Made by a program: the position numbers and the translations under genes. Of a DNA stretch of 64,000 nucleotides, positions 10,401 to 20,991 are shown in pieces. Within the stretch, counting starts at the first letter, position 1. Each line of letters opens with the position of its first letter. Under the pieces are notes generated by a model, which worked only from the letters and a program-made list of their open reading frames with translations, searched no databases and was not told where the DNA came from. Origin of the DNA: Prillingera fragicola (lineage: Eukaryota > Basidiomycota > Tremellomycetes > Trichosporonales > Trichosporonaceae); the NCBI GenBank assembly GCA_002335605.1, contig BEDY01000002.1, positions 1,054,001-1,118,000 of the forward strand, given 5' to 3'.

Positions 10401-11540
10401 GCTCTTCATCTGAATCACACTCTCCTGGTTGCTGACTGTTCTTATTAGAGGGGTCCCCAGCAGGATAGAAGTTTGACTCACACTGCCGCAAATAGGCTTT
10501 GATGCGCTCATCGGCTCCCTTTTCGTGTTCCAGAATCCGCTTGCCTCGGCGATCGCGCACAAACACATCTGCACCACGCTTGACAGCCAGCTCAACAAGA
10601 CGCAAGTCACGACGACTGCGATTGTAAGTTTTGTGATGAGATTGTTCACTCACCGAGCTGCCTCGTGGAGAAGACTGGTGCCAGTTCTCTGGTCCAAAGA
10701 GTTGAGGTTGAGGGCATCCGCACGGGGCTGCTTGAGGAAGGTGAAGATGCTGGAACTGTCTTCCGCGGAGCTCAAAGGGCTAGAGACATAGCTGCCCAAG
10801 AGCGACAGGTACTTGGCTTGCAAGGTAGCACGCGAGTCTGTTCGGATCAGCATGGTGTTCAGCGATTGCAAACCCACCCTCGATCAAGGCTGCAACCTCG
10901 GCGTTGGTAGCGCACTCCAGTGCCGTGCGGCCCTTGTCATCGCGCAAGGTGTCATCGATGCGGGGGTCATTGAGAAGTAACTCGACAGCATCGCGACGGC
11001 CGAGCTCGCTCGCAACGTGGAGCGGAGTCGCGGTCGAGTTGGCGGCAACTGGAAGATTTGGCGAAGAGACCTTGGGAGACTTGAGAATCATGGCAATAAT
11101 GGGCGCTAAATGGGTTAGCCTTGGTACGAGCGTGCGCACTGAGCCGGCCGTGACTGTCCAACAGGTGAAGCGCACAGGCTCGCAGAGAGACGCTCAAGTA
11201 GCCTGCTCGCGTGTAGGCATCTCCGTTCCACACTCACCAGACGCCACCCTCACTGCCATTCCCAGTAAATGCCCGGCTCCAACATCATTGCCAGTGCCAA
11301 GCTCGTCAATGTACGGTTGAACCTCCTCCGAGTTGCCTGAGCGCAGGGCGTGCAGGAGTCGAAAGTTGTACAGGGCTTCAGATGGGGCCGAGGACGACAT
11401 CAAGGACGCAGAAGGGGATGATCCTGAGGTGTGAGATGGAGGTTAAAGACAGCAACGGCAACCATAGTCGCAGAAAAGTACATACCCAGTGCTGACCCAC
11501 GCTGCGTCTCTGCCGGCCCAGAGGGAATGGGCATGGCCAT
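7497..11540 (-). CDS. OSH1: Oxysterol-binding protein, Osh1 type (ankyrin-PH-FFAT-ORD)
   Basis: This is a lipid-transfer protein that exchanges sterol and probably PI4P at membrane contact sites. There are seven exons (11486-11540, 11238-11423, 10878-11105, 10654-10837, 10482-10615, 7783-10435, 7497-7743) giving 1,228 residues. Ankyrin repeats occupy about residues 28-260 (for example TPLHVASELGRRDAVELLL). A PH domain follows at about 281-378 (GFLSKWVNYRSGWKTRWFVL). A perfect FFAT core, EFFDAIE, sits in an acidic stretch near residue 736 and predicts binding to ER VAP/Scs2. The OSBP-related domain starts near residue 830 and contains the signature EQVSHHPPISACY near residue 911. The C-terminus (FWADREKQGELPPGQKW) is typical. 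Only the 131-nt second intron is longer than usual. Domain order matches yeast Osh1/Swh1; Osh2 is the alternative name. Confidence 0.93.
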
Positions 11541-12094
11541 TGTGACCGTGTTTGGTTCTTGGCGGCGGATGGCCAAGGATGGCGGGGGATCCGATGTAAA
11601 AACTTGTAGATAGAAGTGAAGAGGTGTAAAGCTTGCTGCCTCTGGGCTGCGTGACTGAGCTGTTGCAGAGAAAGAGAGCGGTAAGAAGGGGGTGTTGCAA
11701 CGGGATGCTGCGACAGATGACCCAAAGAGTCGTGGAGGCATTACCAGGAACCAGAGCAAGGGAAGGGCGGGCCACCACACCGTGGGAGAACGGCGTCATT
11801 TCCTGGTCTGACCGCGCACAGGCACCCGCACTGGACAGAATTGCTTCCGTGGCAGTTGCCATGTGGCGGGGGCGTCAGTCATCCTGGGGAGTGGCAAGGG
11901 ACAGATTGTGGAGAAAGTTGGACACTGTCGAGTCGGAACTGTGCCATTACACTCTGTCCTCGCCTTCTGCTGGAAGACTCTGTCGCAAAGTCTACGCTTC
12001 TTGTTCCTTTCATTCAAACACAAAACAGACAGCCTCAGACTGTGGACTCGGTATACTTTCTCTTCAGACTCGTTGACTGCTTGAGGTTCTCAAA
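11541..12094. promoter_or_regulatory. Divergent promoter region, OSBP / NAR1
   Basis: These 554 bases separate the start codons of two divergent genes and should contain both promoters. On the NAR1 side the sequence is pyrimidine-rich close to the start. I see no other gene. Confidence 0.5.
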
Positions 12095-14144
12095 ATGGCT
12101 GCCCTTGTGAGCCCCTCCACACCTAGGACGTTTGTCAGATGGCTAACCTTACAGACGATCACCGACCTGGACGACTTCTTGACTCCGTCGCAGGCGTGCA
12201 TTATTCCTGTGCGCCAGTCCAACAAGCCTGCAGGCCAGGAGACGGGCAACGGAGCCAACGTGAGTTGCTTCCTCAGCTGAGCCCCCCTGCTGACTGAGCA
12301 GACTGATATTGTCATTGACGCCGACAACAACTACTATGAAGTCTCAACATATCCTACCGCTGGTGCTGGGCCATCCACTGGCATGGAGGCAGGACGTCAA
12401 GCGCTCAAGAAGGCAGAGATCAGTCTGAATGACTGCCTTGCGTGCAGGTAGGTTGCTCTTTTCCCGATCGCGTGCTCACTCTGTCAGCGGATGTATCACC
12501 TCGACTGAGTCACTCCTGATCACCATGCAGTCTCACAACGAAGTGCTCGAGTTTATTCGCGCAGGAGACTTTAGCCGAGCTGCTGTGCTGTCCATTGCCC
12601 CTCAAACGCTTGCCTCGCTCTCTGCGTCATACGCAGCCGCACACGGCTCGCGGCCCATTCCCCTCCTCGTCCTGTTGAGGCGCGTGCGTGCATTCCTTTC
12701 AGCAGCAAGCAACGGCAACTGGCAAGTCTGGGACACGACCTTTGCTCGTCATGCCTCTCTGCGCGAGACGGTGCGCGAGTTTACAGAGCGTCGAGACAAG
12801 GGCAAGTCGCCAGCGGGGCCAGGATTACCCATGCTCGCGTCAGCTTGCCCCGGCTGGGTGTGCTATGCGGAGAAGGCTCAGGGAGATCTTCTCCCCCTTC
12901 TTAGCGCTGCTCGCTCCGCGCAGGGTGTCATGGGAGCTCTTGTCAAGCAGGTGTGGGCGAGTGGCACCTCGCGGACACCTGCCGACGTCTACCATGTGAC
13001 AGCGATGCCGTGCTATGACAAGAAGCTTGAGGCTTCGCGATCAGACTTTTACTCGGACGTTTACAAGACACGCGATACAGACTGTGTTCTCACAACGGGT
13101 GAGCTCGACCTTCTTCTGGCGGAGCTTGGGTTCGACCCACTTGCTTCGGTTCCTGGCGAGGACGCTCCACCCGTCGTCAGCGACTCGTCTACCGTGGATG
13201 TGTCTTCTCCTGTCCCATGGCCCGAGATGCTCCAGCATCCTGGATCGAGCTCCGGTTCATACCTCGCCACTCTCATCAGTGCTCTCGCCGCCGACCACGC
13301 CACACCGACCCGTGTGGTGCGCCGTGCGATTCGTCGATCGACCGACAACGTCGAAATCTTCTTGGAGGACTTTGACGGCAACGTCCTGTTCAAGGGAGCC
13401 CTCTGCTATGGCTTCCGTAATTTGCAAAACCTGGTCCGCAAGGTCGGACGTGAGACTGGCCTTGGAAAGGCTGGCCCCAGGGCGGGTGGAGCTGGCAAGC
13501 TTCAGGCCGCCGTTGCTGCCCGGCGGAGGAAGGCTCGTACTGGAGGTGGCGAGATCAGCACGCCCGCGACCCCCGGAACGCCCATGACTCCGACTGACCG
13601 CACGGGCGGTGCAGATTTGACTGTGGCAGCTGCCACAGCGGCACGCGAGGAGAAAAAGTTGGACTTTGTGGAAGTCATGGCCTGTCCTGGTGGCTGTGTC
13701 AATGGTGGTGGCCAGATGAAGCCCGCCGCTGGCAGCAAGGAGGTTGACGCCGAGGGATACACCCGTCCCCTTGCCGATGACGGGATCGCTCCTCCGCCTC
13801 TGCCTACCAACAGTGGTCTCGCTGGTGCCGATGAAGGTATGCGGTGGAGCACCAAGGAGTGGGTCGCCAAGGTGGAGGCCGAGTACTGGTCTGGCCTGCC
13901 CACGCCTCCTTCCTCTCCCAAGGTTGCTGCCGCCGACGCGCCTACAGGCGGTGCAGTTGTTGAGCAGGTCGAGGTACCTCCCGCCCGGACGCGTGCTGCC
14001 AATGTTCTCGCCGACGCCATTGTCAACGCAACGACTGAAGGCGACGCTGCAAAACTGTACGACATTACGCGCACGCGCTTCCGTAGGGTTGAAGGGGATG
14101 TGCTGAGCCAGGGTGGGCTCACCCACGAGCAGGTCAAGTGGTAG
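12095..14144 (+). CDS. NAR1: Cytosolic Fe-S cluster assembly factor NAR1
   Basis: This is the iron-only-hydrogenase-like component of the CIA pathway, which passes Fe-S clusters from the Cfd1/Nbp35 scaffold to the CIA targeting complex. There are four exons (12095-12106, 12155-12259, 12302-12447, 12488-14144) and 639 residues. The N-terminal cluster cysteines are present: one in [11 protein letters not shown] and three in NDCLACSGC, the last group split by an intron. The second, hydrogenase-type cluster site is also complete: [23 protein letters not shown] and [13 protein letters not shown] Gly/Ala/Pro-rich insertion lies between the last two conserved blocks and explains a length above the yeast protein (491). 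The first exon holds only four codons. The assignment is firm. Confidence 0.94.
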
Positions 14145-14496
14145 TTGGAGATTGCATCAGACATTTTGCATTAGGGTTGTAGACTGCATTGCATGCTTGG
14201 ATCATTGCATGTATACGTTTGGGGTCGTCTTACATGACCGGATTGATATTCGGTCCAGCAAGAGACACCGCTCACTATGGTCGTCAGTTCAGGGCGGCGT
14301 TCGCCACAAAGGCCGGTGGATCGTCGTCACCCACTCGTCCGACCTGCCAATACTCGTCCCACTCTCTCCACCACATATACCTCTTTCCACACTCTTTCCG
14401 TCAACACCGCCTGTGTCGCTCATCGTTGACGCCTGTTCCCGCTCGTTGTCAAGGCCGGTTTCCCTCCTTGCATCACGCACGTTTGCATGACTCGCC
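14145..14496. other. Intergenic region NAR1 to CUE1
   Basis: These 352 bases hold the NAR1 3' UTR and the CUE1 promoter. A pyrimidine-rich run (14330-14480) precedes the CUE1 start, as is common for fungal core promoters. Nothing else is seen. Confidence 0.5.
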
Positions 14497-15323
14497 ATGG
14501 CAGCTGAAGACGTCCTTCCTACGCTCATCCTTATCGCCATTGTGTACGGTCTCTACCGATGGCTCACAGGACCTAGTGCGTTGCTACTAATGGGCGGAGG
14601 GGCATGATAAGTCGGCATTAGCTGGCCTCGTCTCCTGCCATATCCATGGGTATGAATGCTGACGCATCAGAAACCCCCAGTGACCCGTTCCGTGGCGTTC
14701 GACGAGAAATGGTGAGCTTCCATCGTGGCCATGCGCTGTACAGTGCTCGAGCTGGGAGCGGGAGCGCAGAGCCATGCACCGAGGAACACTGCAAGGCCAA
14801 AGCTGACATCCCAGGTCGAGGCCGTCACGAGCGCCTTCCCCGACGTCCCGCTGGAAGCCGTCGTGTACTCGCTGCAGCGCACACGGAACCCCCAGACGAC
14901 GAGCGAGATCATCCTTGAGCGGGGAACCCTGCCATCAGTACGTCCCGTCGTCGACACTCGCGCCGAGCAACGCTAACCCCTCAGCCTCCCTCGACCTTTA
15001 CCGTTCCCGACCACCTCCGCCCCGTCCCCGTCCCTGCTGCGCGCGACAGCACGTCGACGTCTACCTCGACGTCGTCAACAATCAAGCAGAGCTTGATTGA
15101 GCGCTATGGCCTCACATCGCGCGTGTCTGCATCTGTGAGCGGCGAGAAGCCTGAAGTCTCCAGCACTGGCGGCAAGTGGGAGGCTACGCGGGAGCAGCGC
15201 GAGCTCGACCTGCGCGCTCGCAAGGAGCGCATGATTCTCGAGGCACGTAAGCGCATGCTCGCAAAGGAGAAGGGCAAGGGCGTGGCTACTGATGCGCCTG
15301 CGGCGGCGGCCGCGGCCGAGTAG
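14497..15323 (+). CDS. CUE1: ER membrane CUE-domain protein, Cue1-like
   Basis: Cue1 anchors the ubiquitin-conjugating enzyme Ubc7 at the ER membrane and promotes chain formation in ER-associated degradation. There are four exons (14497-14575, 14671-14711, 14815-14937, 14985-15323) coding 193 residues, close to the 203 of yeast Cue1. Residues about 5-24 form a hydrophobic membrane anchor (LPTLILIAIVYGLYRWL). DPFRGVRREMV leads into a CUE domain (about 40-80) with the FPDVP motif and a distal Ile-Leu pair. The C-terminal helix, rich in Arg, Glu and Leu (EQRELDLRARKERMILEARK), matches the position of the Ubc7-binding region. A short Ala run ends the protein. A general CUE-domain protein is the alternative, but the anchor, spacing and tail argue for Cue1. 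Confidence 0.87.
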
Positions 15324-15416
15324 TACTCTCCTGTGTTTCCCGAGTATCGTCTGTTTCCATGCATAGGTCTAGTGTACTCTGCGGCGTCTCCAAGGCGTGT
15401 TCCGTGCACTTTTCAC

Positions 15417-16894
15417 TCAAACACCCATAATATCATTCAGCTGCTGCAACCGCGGCGCAAGGGCCTTGACAGTGTCATCACTGACGTTAGCGACAGCAAA
15501 CCGGACCCACCGGTCGGCGCGCACGGCGTCGCCGTCCTGGATGTGCGCCCACACAGGGTCGTCGAGGGCAGGCATGAAGAAGCATCCCGGGAGAGTGAGC
15601 ACGCCGCAGAGGGTGGCCAGCGCGCGCCCAACGTCTTCCGACCCGACCTTGCCGCCGAGCGCGAGCTCGGCGATCGCCGCCTTGTCCGCCTTGGGGTTGG
15701 TCGCTGCTGCAGCGTAGCCTTCTGGGAACTCGACGTAGGCGTAGAACCCGCCCGAGCTGACGACGCGCCAGCCTGGGACGCTGGCGACGGCGTCCGTGAA
15801 GATCTCCAAGCGGTTTTCGAGCGCCGCAGCGGCTTCGGCTAGGTCGTCACGGAGAGACGGCATGATGGGTGCCAAGGCCATTTGGGGGGCGCGGGGAGGG
15901 CAGATCTGCATGCAGTCGCAGACTGTTGCGATGTGCTGTAGCAGCTCGGGGGCGGCGGTGATACAGCCTAGGCGATGGCCGGGAATGCGGTAGCCCTCTG
16001 AGAGTGTTAGTGCGGCGTCACGCGATACAGCACTCACTGCTAAAGCTTCCCATTGTGATCAAGGTCTCGCGCCAGTTGGGATCCGCAAACAGTCCGTGAG
16101 GTGGCTTGGTCCCGGTAAAGTCACGGTAAGTCTCATCAAGAACAAGAGGAATGTCGTGCTTGCGTGCCAGGTCGTACCACTCCTTGAGAGCTTCCGGGGT
16201 GTAGCGCGCACCAGTTGGGTTGTTCGGGGTCACGAGCACAATGGCCCGAGGGAAGACCTCCCTGCCGTCGACCTGTTGCGGTCCAGCCTCGAGGATAGCC
16301 TTTGCAGCAGGGAGAGAAGGAAGAAAGTTCTTGGGGTCGCAGGGAATGTAAGATGGGGTCACTGACTGCAGCGAGAGCGACATTGCGTGGTTGAAGTACG
16401 ACGGCAGGGGAAGGAGGATGCTCGACGTGCCAGGAGGACAGAGAACCCTATCTGTCAGCTAAATGGGTCAAGGTCGTGTCTCAGCTCACATGAGAAGCAC
16501 AAGGAAAGCCATGTTGCACCCAGTCGTAATGCCCACATCATCCGGCTTGATAGCCTCCTCGCCCACATTGTACTTCCATCTCATCTCAGTCGCAAGTGCT
16601 GCCCGCATGTCGGGGTCACCGAGAATGGGGCCATACTTGGACGACTCGGGGTCCGAGGCAGCGCGCGCAAGAGCCTCAAGAACCTTTGGGTTAGGAGCAG
16701 TGCCCGGCACACCCTGGGACAGGTCAAGGAGAGGAGTCTTGGCTGCACGAGGTGAAGCGGCATACTGAGCTCCCCATCCTTTAGCCTTTGGAATGCTAGA
16801 CAGTGAGTACGCAAACAGACGCTGCAACCTACGGAGGTGCTCCAGTGCCAGTTACAGCTGGGGCAAGAGCGTAGCGTAGCTTGCGGGCGGCCAT
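15417..16894 (-). CDS. Class I/II PLP-dependent aminotransferase
   Basis: This is a fold-type I aminotransferase of the class I/II family. There are four exons (16833-16894, 16490-16795, 16038-16447, 15417-15997) coding 452 residues. The family motifs are intact: YGPILGDPDMRAAL near the N-terminus, TPNNPTGARYTPE (cofactor binding), LDETYRDF with the Asp that contacts the pyridine nitrogen, and SFSKGYRIPGHRLG with the Schiff-base Lys near residue 260, its codon split by an intron. The final Arg that binds substrate carboxylate is probably in VRFAVANVS. No targeting peptide is obvious. Substrate cannot be read from the sequence; kynurenine, aromatic or alanine-type transamination and ACC-synthase-like enzymes are all possible. 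The gene is convergent with CUE1, with 93 bases between stops. Confidence 0.88.
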
Positions 16895-17408
16895 GTTAAG
16901 ATAAGGAGTGGTCAACACCAGACATCCTGCCCACAAGCGCCAGCTCGACTGTCACCTCGGCCCGAACCCGATCGTCGGCTATGGCCGGTACATGGGGTTT
17001 CCCACGGTAGTGGCCCAATCAAACGCCCAAGGTGCAGAGGGCATGACGCAGGCCGAGAAGCAAGTGTGCTGATTGAGCAGTGGGGTACCCCAGAGCTATC
17101 GAGGCCATGTCTCCTTTGTCCAATGTCTCGTATCGCTTCCATCCGTCCTCTGTAAGTGTGAGCCTTCGTCGTATGGCAGATCGTGACGTCTCCAAAGCGA
17201 GCAACTATGCCAGGCGTTTGGCTCGTTCGCTTCTGAGCACCAGCGTCAAAGCCAGAAGCCGCCCTGCGCAGCCGCACAAGTCTGCTCCCAAAGCTTCTGC
17301 GACGACAAAATCCTCCTGGGGGAACTTTGCATACCTGGTCCTCATTACTAACTAGTTTCCAGCGCATTTTCCCTTCAATCTCGACTGTTCAGTTCATCTT
17401 CACTAAAA
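16895..17408. promoter_or_regulatory. Divergent promoter region, aminotransferase / dienelactone hydrolase-like gene
   Basis: These 514 bases separate two divergent enzyme genes. A 91-codon plus frame at 17080-17355 resembles no family known to me and ends just before the next leader, so I treat it as chance. No other feature is seen. Confidence 0.45.
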
Positions 17409-18299
17409 ATGTCTGCTGGTACGTTGCGAGGTACAAGGTTTCCACCGGCTTTCGGCTCCCCGATTGTGACTAACCCCCAACAGCTTGCTGCACTCTCCCT
17501 CCCGCCCAGGCCAACTACACCCCCAAGGGCACGTACGGCGAGCTCTCCGGTCTCAAGACCTACGAGGTCGGCCCTACCGATACTGGCAAGGCCATCCTTG
17601 TCGTCTACGACGTGTTTGGCTTCTCGCCCCAGATCCTCCAGGGTACGTAGTCATGGACAAGTGTCAGAGACCTGCAGCTTGACTAACATACCTGCAGGTG
17701 CCGACCTTCTTGCCTCGGCCGGCTACCGTGTCGCCATGCCTGACTTCCTTCTTGGCAAGTACGCCACTGCCGACATGTTCTCTGGTACCCCCGAGGGCGA
17801 CGACAAGAAGGCCAAGTACTTCTCTGGCTTCCCCGCCATTCCCCAGACCCAGTCTGAGGCTGTCGCCAAGGCTCTGGCTGCCTTCAAGGCTCAGGGCTAC
17901 TCCAAGGTCGGCACTGTTGGCTACTGCTGGGGCTGGAAGGCCATTGTCAGCAGCAAGGCTGCCAACGAGTTCAGCGCCATTGCTGCCTGCCACCCTTCGT
18001 AAGTCTAGAAGCATGAGCGAGCACGAATCTGACCGGCAAGGTTCATTGACCTCGAGGACGTCGAGGCCGTCAACGTGCCCGTCTGCCTCCTCCCCTCGGG
18101 TGACGAGGACAAGAAGGTCGTCAACGCCGTCTACGAAGGGCTCGAGAAGAAGAACCCCGGCCAGAACTTCCTCAAGTGGTACGACGACGAGGTCCACGGC
18201 TGGGCTGCTGCTCGCGGCAAGCTTGACGGCGGCCACGAGACGGACGCCTTCAACGATGCATACAAGAACCTCGCCACTTTCTTCAAGTCCAAGCTCTAA
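17409..18299 (+). CDS. Dienelactone hydrolase family alpha/beta hydrolase
   Basis: This is a small alpha/beta hydrolase of the dienelactone hydrolase family. There are four exons (17409-17418, 17484-17642, 17698-17998, 18041-18299) coding 242 residues, the usual length. The first exon is ten bases. The catalytic triad is visible: nucleophile Cys in VGYCWGW (near residue 133), Asp in LPSGDEDKK, and His in DEVHGWAAARG. The early block AILVVYDVFGFSPQI is also typical. There is no signal peptide, so a cytosolic enzyme is likely. Fungal relatives include the yeast AIM2 type, whose physiological substrates are uncertain; true cycloisomerase-pathway lactonase activity cannot be inferred. Confidence 0.9.
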
Positions 18300-20005
18300 G
18301 CTGGCCGTGGAGCAGGAAGCCGATGAGGTGTGGAGGCATTGATCGCCGCCGCATTAGGAAATTAGAAGTCAGTCACGCATGCAAAGTGTGGGCTCTCTCG
18401 CGTCCGGTCGCGTCCGATGGCGAGGACCTCCACCTTGCCTCACCTGGACTGCACTCAATCTTCAGCGCCAACACTCACTGGTCCATAGGGCGTCTACTCG
18501 GGTGATGACGGGAAGGAGGTGCTCTGGCAAATCACGGGCACAATTTGGCTGCAACTGATGGAGAAATGAATTGCAGCTCGACTGTGCTGCTGCAGCCCTG
18601 CCAGCAGGCAGTGGTCGCCCCCTTCTCCTTGTACCTCTCGCGGCCAGAGTCAGAGTCACGTCCGAGCCCTTCGTGGGCTTGAGTCAGTTTGCAGTTGTCC
18701 CTTCGCAACGGTTGAATGTGTTCTCTGTAGACTTGGACTTTAGAGTTGTGCATGCGCCTGACCGCTGGCTTGGAGCGCCAGAGAAGGAATGACAGCGAGT
18801 CCATGCAGAGGGATGAATGCCACATGCACACTGGCGATCAGGCACCGTCTCCAAGATTCTTTCTCGCGTGGTCTGATCTCGCGTGGTCAGCTTCTGTACA
18901 GCGCAGCATGTTTAGTGTTTGGGTTGTTGCAAACCAATCCCCTCCGTACCTCCGTGCAGGTCTGTTCGTCGCCCAGGTGGGTCCACCACCACACTCAAGC
19001 GATAGCTGTGATATGTGACCCACTCTCAACGTGGCTCTCCAGCTCGTGGATCGTGGATCCCATCAGGGTCCGTCGCTGCAGGGCCAGCCATGACCATGCA
19101 GGTCACGCTGATTGCAGACTGCCCAACTCATCCAGTGCCTCATCGAGGCTTTCTTTCGCGTGGCACAGTGGTCCAATGTCGGGTCCCGAACCGCTCCCAC
19201 CGTGGCTCCGACGGGAAGCTCGCCGCAGGCGCGGACGGGACCGCGTTGTTGATTTCCTATGCATCACCTTGCTAGCGCTGGGATTGGAGACTGGGCGAGG
19301 ATTAGACCAATTGTTCTGTACTTCTCGTGTGTTCAGCCACAACACTCCTTGTTTTGGATGCTTGTTTGTGTTGGTTGCCCAGGGGTCAGTGTTCCAGTTG
19401 CAAGAGTCTGCACTCCAGCTCCACCCGTTACAGAGTCTCGAGCTCTCGAGGCTGGGGCCGAAGGGAAGTTCCTGACCCAGACAAACTGTATTGCAATCAC
19501 AAAGCCAGTCCGAGTCACAGTGTGACGCCGTAGACCCGTGCGGGACACTGCACCGCGACCAGGATCATTTCCGCTGCTATACAACCCGTGATCGCGCGCG
19601 TGACGCGTCCACACAGGCCACACTCTTGGGTTGAGGATTGAGAGCGACAGAGAGCTAATTTGCCACCATGAAACTTGAATGCCAGATCCAGTAGTGGGCC
19701 ACGAGACCACGAGCCCAGAATGGCCAGGAGAGGAATACAAGCATCCCAGGTTGACAGGGTAAACAATGCACTGGGGCTAGGTGCAAGGAAAAGAGGAGCG
19801 GTCCAGACGGCCAGACGAGCCCCTGGCGCGGCCAGGCAGGCGTCGCGGCTAGCCTCCGCCGTGGTGACCTCCCGCCACGCGTCCCTCTCCCTGCACCGGT
19901 CCTAACGCCAAAGGGCAACAAAGGGCATACTGCCGGCACCAACTGCCAGTAACCAGTAGTTGTCCAAAGCCAATGTGTATGCAGCTGCGGCAGCTACAGG
20001 CCATG
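18300..20005. other. Gene-free region upstream of the kinase leader
   Basis: About 1.7 kb with no supportable gene on either strand. Open frames here have no domain, no consistent splice structure and many upstream ATGs. It probably contains the hydrolase 3' UTR and the distal kinase promoter. Confidence 0.5.
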
Positions 20006-20991
20006 CAGGCCCAATTCCAGTCGAGACTTGCAGGGAGGAGCAACTGAGACTGTGGCCCTCAGAGATTACGCGTCGGCGGCCACGAAACTCGTACAGAGTG
20101 GTCATTACTTTTGTCAGATTCAGAGTCGCGTCGTGCTGCACATCAACACGGCCAGCAACTATCAACAGCGCTGTACACAGTGGCACACCACATCTCGTGC
20201 CGGCCTTGCGACTACCCGAGCCCATTGTTTGTGCCCCCGTCTACACGTCAACCTTTACTCTAGTGTCCTCTGCCTTTACAATTGAGCCCCCCATCTCGTC
20301 GACGCGTCTCCTACCCGCACCTTCGCAAGCCGCCGCCGCCGCTGCTGCTGCCAGAACTGGAACCTGTCCCAGGTGGGAAAATAACAAAACCTCCGGCGAC
20401 GGTACTGGCACTTGGACTCCTTACCCGCCCCGTGTTTCAAACCATCTCGTCGGCCTCCCACATCGAGACTGTTCGACTCTTGTGCATCTCTTGGACAGCA
20501 AGACGTCGCTTGACACTACAACACTACATACGCTTGACACACACGCAACACACGCGACCACCTTGGCGAGCCCAACGTGTTGAACTACCGTCAACCCCCG
20601 CCCATTCCTCATCCTCCCGTGCCGTGCGCGCACGGGTCGCGTCTGCCAGTCTGCCCATTCTGCTGGAGGCCCTACCACCGCAACAACCGGCCAAGCTCCT
20701 TGCTCCCTCTATCGATTGTGAGTTGTCACGTCTCTTTATCCTCTTCCACCCGTCGGTCCGTCAGCTAGCTTTGCTCGACCCTAGCTTGTCCCTCCTCTTG
20801 CGACACACGCGCCGTGTCTCGTGGTCGCTCGTGCTGACCATCTCTCCCTCGGTCAGCCTATACCGCACTCGAGCGATTACCACTCGAGCTAGGGCCCATC
20901 ATCACACAGCTGTTGTGATTACACATTCATTAGCCCCACTCGCTTGGGCATCTAGTTTTCTCTCACTCTCTCAACTCGCCACCTGTTCTTG
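20006..20991 (+). promoter_or_regulatory. Probable long 5' leader of the Kin4-type kinase, free of ATG
   Basis: From 20006 to the kinase start at 20992 I find no ATG on the plus strand over 986 bases, while CAT (ATG on the other strand) is frequent. The sequence is C/T-rich, especially 20560-20990. Absence of upstream start codons over such a distance is best explained by selection on a transcribed leader. A leader intron is possible, for example GTGAGT at 20718 to a CTAG acceptor near 20768. Confidence 0.6.

Noticed and set aside
11107..11237. A possible extra exon inside OSBP intron 2
   Set aside because: Including it puts the downstream ankyrin repeat out of frame. Direct joining gives RVASAPIIAMILKS in perfect ankyrin register.
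13257..14164. Minus-strand frames of 220 and 289 codons inside NAR1
   Set aside because: They are shadows of the NAR1 exon, whose cluster motifs fix the plus strand.
17080..17355. A 91-codon plus frame before the dienelactone hydrolase gene
   Set aside because: There is no recognisable family, and its position in a divergent promoter makes chance more likely.
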